Shown here: piece by piece, positions 24,902 to 31,007 of the stretch | How positions within the stretch are numbered: position 1 is the stretch's first letter | Layout: each line of letters opens with the position of its first letter | DNA from: JAFIEN01 sp051859505 | Lineage (GTDB): Bacteria > Pseudomonadota > Alphaproteobacteria > Rhodobacterales > Rhodobacteraceae | Length of the DNA: 32,791 bases | Direction: 5' to 3' | NCBI GenBank assembly: GCA_051859505.1 | Contig: JBHYFN010000041.1 | Location: forward strand, 1 to 32,791 | Translations under genes and position numbers: made by a program | The notes under the pieces: generated by a model | Told to the model about the DNA's origin: nothing | What the model saw: only the letters and a program-made list of their open reading frames with translations | Databases searched by the model: none

Positions 24902-24952
24902 GGCAGATGCTTTCGGCAACGGATTCGGAGGCTTGCGGCAGGGTAACAGCAG

Positions 24953-26059
24953 TCAGAGCACCATGTCATCCCGATGGATCAGCGCGGCACGGCCGCGGTA
25001 GCCCAGCACCGCCTCGATCTCGGCGCTGCGCCGGCCCATGATCTGCTGCGCCTCGTCCGAGGTGTAGCGGATCAGGCCAAGGCCCAGACGATTGCCCTCG
25101 GGCGACAGGATCGCCACCGGCTCGCCCCGCCCGAAGCGGCCGGTCACCGCCGTCACGCCTGCGGGCAGAAGGCTTTTGCCGTCCGCGAGGGCCCGGGCGG
25201 CACCGGCATCAAGGCGAACCTCGCCCCGCGGCTTCATCGCCGCGATCCAGCGCTTGCGCGCCGCCTGCGGATCGGTCTGGGCCAGGAACCAGGTCGCCGG
25301 CGCGCCCTGTTCCAGCGCGGCCAGCGGATGCAGGACCGCGCCTTGCGTGATCGCCATGGCGCAGCCGCCTTCGGTGGCGATACGCGCGGCCATCAGCTTG
25401 GTGATCATGCCGCCCTTCGACAGGCCCGAGACGCCATCGCCCGCCATCGCCTCGATCTCGGGCGTGATCCGCTCGACAAGATCGAACCGGCGGGCCTCTG
25501 GGTCGACAAGCGGATTGGCGGTGTAGAACCCGTCCACATCCGACAGAAGGACAAGCTTGTCCGCCCCGACCGTCACCGCGACCTGGGCTGCCAGCCGGTC
25601 ATTGTCGCCATAGCGGATCTCGTCCGTGGCAATCGTGTCGTTCTCGTTCACGATGGGCACGACGCCAAGGCCGATCATCGTCTCCATCGTCGCGCGGCTG
25701 TTGAGATAGCGCCTCCGGTCGGCGGAATCCTCAAGCGTGACAAGCACCTGCCCCGTCACCACGCCATGCGGGGCCAGCGCCTCTTCATAGGCGCGGGCGA
25801 GCCGGATCTGGCCCACGGCGGCGGCAGCCTGGCTTTGTTCGAGGGCCAGCCCCCCGGCGGGCAGACCCAGCACGCCCCGCCCCAAGGCGATCGAGCCCGA
25901 GGAGACGAGGATCATCTGCACCCCCCGCGCCCGCAGCCCCGCAACATCGGCCGCCAGCGCCCCAAGCCAGTCGCGCCGAAGCTGCCCGTCAGCCCGGTCC
26001 ACCAGAAGCGCCGAGCCGATCTTGACGACGATGCGCCGGGCCGGGATCAGGGTTGCCAA
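24953..26059 (-). CDS. proB: glutamate 5-kinase
   Basis: Phosphorylates glutamate to start proline synthesis, the step usually inhibited by proline. 368 residues, with the kinase domain (RIVVKIGSALLV, VSSGSIALGRGVLG, IPIVNENDTI-like VVPIVNENDTIATDEIRYGDND, LLSDVDGFYTANP) and a C-terminal PUA domain (VRLDAGAARALADGKSLLPAGVTAVTG). Its start overlaps the obgE stop by 13 bp, so translation is probably coupled. Confidence 0.96.
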   Translation of the reverse strand: MATLIPARRIVVKIGSALLVDRADGQLRRDWLGALAADVAGLRARGVQMILVSSGSIALGRGVLGLPAGGLALEQSQAAAAVGQIRLARAYEEALAPHGVVTGQVLVTLEDSADRRRYLNSRATMETMIGLGVVPIVNENDTIATDEIRYGDNDRLAAQVAVTVGADKLVLLSDVDGFYTANPLVDPEARRFDLVERITPEIEAMAGDGVSGLSKGGMITKLMAARIATEGGCAMAITQGAVLHPLAALEQGAPATWFLAQTDPQAARKRWIAAMKPRGEVRLDAGAARALADGKSLLPAGVTAVTGRFGRGEPVAILSPEGNRLGLGLIRYTSDEAQQIMGRRSAEIEAVLGYRGRAALIHRDDMVL

Positions 26060-27087
26060 GGCTGCGGCTCCTGCCCGGTCGATTTCTTGCGCCGCAGACG
26101 GTCGCCGTCGATCCGTTCCCGAAGCGCGCGCAGCACCGGCGTGACCCCCTCGCCCGTCACGCCCGACATCTGCAACACCGGCCCCGCCCCCTCGGCCTGA
26201 AGCGCGGTGACAAGAGCGGCCCGGGTCTCCTCGTCCAGCGCGTCGATCTTGTTCAGCGCGGTGATCCGGGTCTTGCCCGCAAGCACCGCGCCGTAATTGC
26301 CGATCTCGGTCAGGATGGTGTGGTAATCCGCCACCGGATCCTCGGCCGTGCCATCCACCAGATGCAGAAGCACCGCACAGCGCTCGACATGGCCCAGGAA
26401 CTGGTCGCCCAGGCCCCGCCCTTCGGAGGCCCCCTCGATCAGGCCGGGAATATCGGCCACGACGAATTCGACCTCATCCACCCCCACCACACCCAGGTTG
26501 GGCACGAGCGTGGTGAAAGGATAATCCGCGATCTTGGGCCGCGCATTCGACGTGGCGGCCAGAAAGGTGGACTTGCCGGCATTGGGCAGCCCCAGCAGCC
26601 CCACATCCGCAATCAACTTGAGCCGGAGCCAGATGACCCGTTCGACCCCCGGCTGGCCGGGATTGGCCCGCCGCGGCGCCTGATTGGTCGAGCTCTTGAA
26701 ATAGAGATTGCCGAAACCGCCGTTGCCCCCCTTGGCCAGAAGCGCCCGCTGCCCGATCGTGGTCAGATCGGCGATCAGCGTCTCGCCATCCTCGTCAAGG
26801 ATCTCGGTGCCCACGGGCACGCGCAGGACCATGTCGTCCCCGCTGGCGCCGGTGCGCTGGCCGCCCTCGCCGGGGCGACCGTTCTTGGCGAAGAAATGCT
26901 GCTGGTAGCGGAAATCGATCAGCGTGTTCAGCCCGTCGACCGCTTCGGCCCAGACCGACCCGCCATGGCCACCGTCCCCGCCATCGGGGCCGCCGAATTC
27001 GATGAACTTCTCCCGCCGGAACGAGACACAGCCATTGCCCCCCGCGCCCGAGCGGATATGGACCTTGGCCAGATCGAGGAACTTCAT
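26047..27087 (-). CDS. obgE: GTPase ObgE/CgtA
   Basis: A ribosome-associated GTPase of late 50S assembly, 346 residues from ATG 27087 with GAAGGGAAAGG upstream. The Gly-rich Obg domain is at 1-158 (GGPDGGDGGHGGSVW, AKNGRPGEGG). The G domain has G1 GLPNAGKST, switch I region ADYPFTTLVPNLG, G3 DIPGLIEGA and G4 NKID. A degraded second copy of its last quarter lies at about 28.4-28.5 kb. In many relatives rplU and rpmA stand upstream; here they do not. Confidence 0.96.
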   Translation of the reverse strand: MKFLDLAKVHIRSGAGGNGCVSFRREKFIEFGGPDGGDGGHGGSVWAEAVDGLNTLIDFRYQQHFFAKNGRPGEGGQRTGASGDDMVLRVPVGTEILDEDGETLIADLTTIGQRALLAKGGNGGFGNLYFKSSTNQAPRRANPGQPGVERVIWLRLKLIADVGLLGLPNAGKSTFLAATSNARPKIADYPFTTLVPNLGVVGVDEVEFVVADIPGLIEGASEGRGLGDQFLGHVERCAVLLHLVDGTAEDPVADYHTILTEIGNYGAVLAGKTRITALNKIDALDEETRAALVTALQAEGAGPVLQMSGVTGEGVTPVLRALRERIDGDRLRRKKSTGQEPQPWQP

Positions 27088-27115
27088 CGCCTTTCCCTTC
27101 GCGCTGCAAACCCGG

Positions 27116-27144
27116 GCGATAGTGCATCCGGAGGCACGACTCAA
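27116..27144 (-). promoter_or_regulatory. predicted promoter of obgE
   Basis: Minus strand TTGAGT (27144-27139), 17-bp spacer, TATCGC (27121-27116). Transcription would start near 27109, leaving about 20 nt before the obgE ATG. Confidence 0.45.
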
Positions 27145-27518
27145 GGTCTGCTCCGGGCTTGCGCCCCCGGTCCGGGTCCCGGCAGCGGTTCGTCCAGTCA
27201 AGACTGAAGGCGTGCGAAGGGTTCGGCAGGACTGGCCCAGAGCCGGAAGTGGGTGCGGGATGGTGCACGGTTCGGGGGCGCCACCGCAGGCCCCATCGCC
27301 CCGGCGCAGGCCGGCAACAGGCCGAAGACTACCGGAACCTGATCCCGACCGAGCGTCTTGCGCAGCACCGCCCTGCCCCATGGCATCCGCGCCGGGCGCC
27401 TGAAGCCCACTATTCGCCATACCGGGCCCGACCGTGAAAATCGCCGGCACAACCGTCGCGCCGTGTAAATCCACGCCGACCCACCTGGGCACACTGATGC
27501 CCTCGGGGGGCGGTCGCA

Positions 27519-27559
27519 TCATCACGATCGTTGACTGGCTCGTGATGAGATCATAGCCT
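27519..27559 (+). promoter_or_regulatory. promoter with 9-bp inverted repeat around its -35
   Basis: TTGACT (27531-27536), a 17-bp spacer and TAGCCT (27554-27559) form a plausible promoter. TCATCACGA (27519-27527) and TCGTGATGA (27540-27548) are perfect inverted arms with a 12-bp centre that holds the -35. This is the geometry of an operator for a dimeric repressor. It lies 65 bp before the lipoprotein start. Confidence 0.55.
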
Positions 27560-27624
27560 GAAAGCGACTCGTTATGTCGTTTTTAACCACGAGTCACAAC
27601 CAACCTGTGAGAACAGAGAGGCTC

Positions 27625-28218
27625 ATGAAGATGAAATTTCGAAGCGAACCTGCCGTAGTTGCCTCGTCACTTGCCATGCTGCTGGTATTGTCGGCCTGTG
27701 GTGGCAGCAGCGGTGACGAAGCCGGCCCGACAGATCCGGACTTCCGCCCGTCCGAGCAGCAGGCGAGCGAGGTATTCGATTTCGTCTCGGGCCTGAGCGA
27801 AACCCGGTTCCAGGACATGCCGACGACCGGCAGTGCGCGCTACGACGGCTATGTCGAAATGGATTTCGACGGCCAGGGGGTGATCGGGGATCTGCGGCTG
27901 AGCACGAATTTCGTCAACGGCAACGTTTCGGGACGTATCGAGAACTGGATCGCGGAAGAGGCGGGGCGGCTTACGGGCAATGTGCCGCTTGCCGGCAGCA
28001 TCGCCGGCGCCCGGTTCGATGCCTCCGGTTCAGCCACGCTGACGACGACCGAAAGCGACAGCGTGCAGGCGGATCTGGAGCTTCAGGGCGGTTTCCGGAC
28101 CAGCTCGGGCGATCCGACCGCGGCGATCGGCGGCAACGCCCAGGGCACGGTCAACATCAACAACCAGGGGCCCCAGAACACCTTCGGCAGCTTCGCGGGG
28201 GTGAAGCGCGAGCCCTGA
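27625..28218 (+). CDS. lipoprotein with TbpB-like beta-barrel pattern
   Basis: A 197-residue lipoprotein: basic start MKMKFR, hydrophobic stretch, and the lipobox LSAC (Cys about residue 28), then a Gly/Ser linker. The mature part is rich in strands and Gly (GSARYDGYVEMDFDG, LSTNFVNGNVSGRI, GTVNINNQGPQNTFGSFAGV). The alternation and the final GPQNTFGSFAG resemble the small beta-barrel of transferrin-binding protein B-like and factor-H-binding-like lipoproteins, but I cannot prove this. ATG 27625 follows GAGAGG; ATG 27631 is also possible. It stands alone between its promoter and a strong hairpin. Confidence 0.72.
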   Translation: MKMKFRSEPAVVASSLAMLLVLSACGGSSGDEAGPTDPDFRPSEQQASEVFDFVSGLSETRFQDMPTTGSARYDGYVEMDFDGQGVIGDLRLSTNFVNGNVSGRIENWIAEEAGRLTGNVPLAGSIAGARFDASGSATLTTTESDSVQADLELQGGFRTSSGDPTAAIGGNAQGTVNINNQGPQNTFGSFAGVKREP

Positions 28219-28251
28219 TCCATCGGGGCGGGACCAACCCGGAGAGACGTC

Positions 28252-28290
28252 CCGAAGGCGGCGCCGTATGGCGCCGCCTTCGGTGCTTTC
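28252..28290 (+). terminator. terminator of the lipoprotein gene
   Basis: A perfect 14-bp stem (CCGAAGGCGGCGCC and its complement) with loop GTAT, 33 bp after the stop. The tail is only weakly T-rich (TGCTTTCC). Confidence 0.7.
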
Positions 28291-28389
28291 CGGATGAACT
28301 GGGGCGCCGCCTGCGAGGAGCCCCGCCCCTGCCGAAACAGTCCGCTCCAACTGGTCTGCTCGGGACGAGCGAATTCTTCCGCGATGTCC

Positions 28390-28526
28390 TCGTGCCGTTG
28401 CCAAGCACCGCCTTCCCGGCCACCTCCCCCTTGCCCGTCATGCCTGACATCTGCGAACCCGACCCCGCACCCCGGAATCGATGGGCAGTGACAATGTCCG
28501 ACCGGGTCTCCTCGCCCAGCGCGCGG
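28390..28526 (-). pseudogene. degraded 3' fragment of obgE
   Basis: Over 91 aligned bases starting at GCCCGTCA (28432) the DNA matches the obgE region at 26154-26244 without a gap, with 68 of the first 90 bases identical by my count. The minus-strand translation reads ALGEETRSDIVTAHR, then GAGSGSQMSGMTGKGE; ObgE itself has ALDEETRAALVTALQ, then GAGPVLQMSGVTGEGV. Similarity fades on both sides and a TGA lies just upstream, so it cannot be expressed as a GTPase. It sits 166 bp before the tRNA that anchors the element. Confidence 0.72.
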
Positions 28527-28650
28527 CATCATCGGCCCCGCGCCGCGAGATTGGCCAACATTGGAGGGCATCAAGGCACGGATCCCCATGACCCCCGCCT
28601 TGCTCGCACGACAGCGAGCCAATCCTCCGGTTTCTGCCTGCGTTTTGGGC

Positions 28651-28679
28651 TTGCACCGGCCCAAGGCTGCCGATACATC
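28651..28679 (+). promoter_or_regulatory. predicted promoter of tRNA-Ser
   Basis: TTGCAC (28651-28656), 17-bp spacer, TACATC (28674-28679), placing the start about 6 nt before the mature tRNA. Confidence 0.5.
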
Positions 28680-28691
28680 CTCGCCGACCGC

Positions 28692-28781
28692 GGAGAGGTG
28701 CCGGAGTGGTCGAACGGGGCGGTCTCGAAAACCGTTGTGGGGGTGACTCCACCCAGGGTTCGAATCCCTGTCTCTCCGCCA
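28692..28781 (+). tRNA. tRNA-Ser (anticodon CGA)
   Basis: A 90-nt gene with encoded CCA. The acceptor stem GGAGAGG pairs with TCTCTCC, the D arm is GCCGGAGTGGTCGAACGGG, the anticodon loop CTCGAAA gives CGA (reads UCG), a long variable arm follows (TTGTGGGGGTGACTCCACCC), and the T arm is CAGGGTTCGAATCCCTG. The long variable arm marks a class II tRNA. The following integrase suggests that its 3' end is the attachment site. Confidence 0.96.
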
Positions 28782-28887
28782 GATCATGCCCTGCTGCTCA
28801 TGTTATCAAGTCATTGATTTGAAATACATATTGTTATTCTTTTCTCCTCGGCTCGCAAGTCGTCATGTGGACTTTGCACCACTTTTT

Positions 28888-28908
28888 GCTACACATCCCG
28901 CTACACAT
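28888..28908. repeat. direct repeat GCTACACAT upstream of the integrase
   Basis: GCTACACAT occurs at 28888-28896 and 28900-28908, 12 bp apart centre to centre. Its place between the tRNA and the integrase start fits recombinase or excisionase arm sites, or an autoregulatory site. The role is inference. Confidence 0.6.
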
Positions 28909-28948
28909 AGCCCTTGAGCGCGTGCTGTGACCCGGCTAGCGTTGTGGC

Positions 28949-30217
28949 ATGAGCATTCTGCGACGTGGCAAGACCCTGTATCTGCGCAAGCGCGTGCCGA
29001 AGCGGTATGCGGGTGTGGAGGAGCGGGAGGCGGTCTGGGTCAGCCTGCATACGGATTCGGAATCGGTGGCGAAGGTGAAGGCCCCGGCGGCCTGGGCGGA
29101 GATGATCGAGGCCTGGGAAGCACGGCTTGCCGGGGATAGCGCGGATGCCGAGCGGCGGTTCGTGGCGGCGCGGGAATTGGCCCAGGTGCGGGGGTTTCGT
29201 TATCTGACGGCCGCCAAGGTGGCGCAGCTACCCCGGGACGAGTTGCTGAAGAGGGTCGAGGCGGTTCCCCTTCGTGACGGCCAGCCGGACAAGCTGGAGG
29301 CCTCTGCCGTCCTCGGCGGGGCGGGTGAGCCGCCGATCACCGTGTCACGCGCGCTGTCGCTTTACTGGACGCTGGCCAGGGACAAGACCTTCGGGAAGTC
29401 GGACGACCAGCTGCGGCGCTGGGAGAACCCGCGCAAGAAGGCCGTGCGCAACTTCATCGAGGTGGTGGGCGACAAGCCGCTGGCCGGGATCACCGGCGAT
29501 GACATGCTCGACTTCCGGCAATGGTGGCTGGAGAGGGTGGAGACCGAGGGCTTGAGCGCGGGCTCGGCGAACAAGGACCTGATCCATCTGGGCGATGTGC
29601 TGAAGACGGTGAACCGGATGAAGCGCCTTGGCCTTGTGCTGCCCCTGTCCGACCTGGCCCTGCAGGAGGGCGAGAAGCGGCAGAGACCACCCTTCTCGGT
29701 TGCCTGGATCAAGGACCATCTGCTGAAGCCCGACGCACTGGCCGGTCTCAATACCGAGGCCCGCTGCATCCTTCTGGGCATGGTCAATACCGGCTATCGC
29801 CCGAGCGAGGGTGCGTCCCTGACCTCCGATCAGATCCGGCTGGATCACACGGTGCCGCATATCTCCATCGAGCCCGTGGGACGCCAGCTCAAAAGCGAGT
29901 ATGCCCGCCGTGTCATCCCCCTGGCCGGGGTCAGCCTTGAAGCCTTCAAGGAATGTCCGAACGGCTTTCCGCGCTATGCCGACAATCCGGGGCTCTCGGC
30001 GACGATCAACAAGTTCCTGCGCGAGAACGGACTGCTGGAGACCCCTGGCCACAGCCTCTACAGCCTGCGCCATGCGTTCGAGGACCGGATGCTGGCGGCG
30101 GGGGTGGATGACCGTATCCGGCGCGACCTCTTCGGCCACCGGCTCGACCGGGAACGCTATGGCCGGGGGGCCAGTCTCGAACATCTGGCGCGGATCGTTC
30201 AGAGCATCGCCTTCTGA
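28949..30217 (+). CDS. tyrosine recombinase (phage-type integrase)
   Basis: A 422-residue site-specific recombinase. The N-terminus (LYLRKRVPKRYAGVE) is a DUF6538-like DNA-binding start, and the catalytic domain is C-terminal: Arg284 in NTGYRPSEGA, Lys315 in QLKSEYARR, Arg374 in YSLRHAFEDRM, His397 in LFGHRLD and the nucleophile Tyr404 in RERYG. The usual His three residues before Arg374 is Tyr371, as I recall for this subfamily. It is intact and reads away from tRNA-Ser. It would cut and rejoin the tRNA 3' end with the element's attachment site. Confidence 0.9.
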   Translation: MSILRRGKTLYLRKRVPKRYAGVEEREAVWVSLHTDSESVAKVKAPAAWAEMIEAWEARLAGDSADAERRFVAARELAQVRGFRYLTAAKVAQLPRDELLKRVEAVPLRDGQPDKLEASAVLGGAGEPPITVSRALSLYWTLARDKTFGKSDDQLRRWENPRKKAVRNFIEVVGDKPLAGITGDDMLDFRQWWLERVETEGLSAGSANKDLIHLGDVLKTVNRMKRLGLVLPLSDLALQEGEKRQRPPFSVAWIKDHLLKPDALAGLNTEARCILLGMVNTGYRPSEGASLTSDQIRLDHTVPHISIEPVGRQLKSEYARRVIPLAGVSLEAFKECPNGFPRYADNPGLSATINKFLRENGLLETPGHSLYSLRHAFEDRMLAAGVDDRIRRDLFGHRLDRERYGRGASLEHLARIVQSIAF

Positions 30218-30390
30218 GCGGCCACCACGGCCCGGGCCTGGGTCAGTATATCGCCCCGCTCTGCCGCCTCTGCCGCCTCAAGCTCGATCTCCAGACGGGC
30301 GAAGATCGGCGCATAGACCGGATCGGCCACGACCAGCTGTGCCAGCTTGGCATGCGCGTCTCGCACTCTCTGGAGGTCGCTCCTGGCCAT
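30199..30390 (-). CDS. small hypothetical protein
   Basis: A 63-residue helical protein (MARSDLQRVRDAHAKLAQ, FARLEIELEAAEAAERGD), with GAGGGTC before its ATG. It overlaps the 3' end of the integrase by 19 bp on the opposite strand. The frame is open to a GTG at 30522; that longer form would add a membrane segment (CGAFVGCAVVAAALFLVCVL). No family recognised. Confidence 0.5.
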   Translation of the reverse strand: MARSDLQRVRDAHAKLAQLVVADPVYAPIFARLEIELEAAEAAERGDILTQARAVVAAQKAML

Positions 30391-30567
30391 GACCCTCAAG
30401 ACACAAACAAGAAAGAGAGCAGCGGCCACGACAGCGCAGCCGACAAAAGCCCCGCAAACCGGGGCACTCTCATTTGGAAATGACGTGCCTACTGGCCCGA
30501 GGTGATCGGGGCCGATGAACACTGGCCCCGCAGAAAGCGCCGATCAGAATGCGATCGGAAATCGGTC

Positions 30568-30606
30568 GGGTGAGGGCGAACGTCTTTGCAGCCCGCGCCC
30601 TCACCC
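30568..30606 (-). terminator. 11-bp hairpin after the 30613 frame
   Basis: GGGTGAGGGCG and its perfect complement are separated by 17 nt. The hairpin starts 6 nt after the TGA at 30613-30615 on the minus strand, as a terminator would. No T-tract follows. Confidence 0.4.
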
Positions 30607-30612
30607 TTGTCG

Positions 30613-30990
30613 TCAATCGTCCTTCATCTCCGGCCTGAGGATGCGCTCTAGCGCTTCGCCGCCGATGATGGCAAACCGTCGCATCCCGGTCGAGCGGGTC
30701 CGGGTGGTCATCAGGCTTGGCCGCTTCTCGGGGGTGATGGTCGTGGGCACAAAGCTGTCCGCGAAGATCACAGCGCCGGTCTTGCCCGGATATCCTTGCG
30801 CCTCTGGCGGAGAGATGAGGAGGGGGCTGTGCGCCGGTGACCAGCCGACCGAGCGCCCGGAGCCTTGGCTCCAGGGAATGGTGACCGTCTTCAGCCTCGA
30901 GATCCTGAGCAGCCATTGGCAAGCTCCGTGCCGCCAATCGCCATGCTTACGATAGCTTAAGCGTGCGCTCCTATGGTCGGACCCGCTGGT
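30613..30990 (-). pseudogene. unnamed open frame without a good start, possible gene remnant
   Basis: An uninterrupted minus-strand frame of 126 codons ending at a TGA. Its last half reads like real protein (GYPGKTGAVIFADSFVPTTI, then MRRFAIIGGEALERILRPEM). The only start codons are a GTG at 30771 and internal ATGs, none with a ribosome site. A hairpin follows the stop. It may be the tail of a broken gene or a chance frame; I do not recognise a family. The rest of 30391-31007 shows no other gene. Confidence 0.35.
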
Positions 30991-31007
30991 TCAAGAGAGG
31001 ATTCGAC

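Larger units (their letters stand above)
27088..27573. other. intergenic stretch without a recognised gene
   Basis: About 490 bp between obgE (minus) and the lipoprotein promoter. Short open frames exist on both strands but none has a good start, motif or ribosome site. The only signals I see are a predicted obgE promoter at 27116-27144 and the inverted repeat at 27519-27548. Confidence 0.6.

Noticed and set aside
28083..28787. Minus-strand frame of 234 codons beginning MIWRRDRDSNPGW
   Set aside because: Its start is the antisense of the tRNA-Ser gene, a well-known source of false RDSNPGW-type proteins; the rest crosses the obgE relic, the terminator and the lipoprotein gene.
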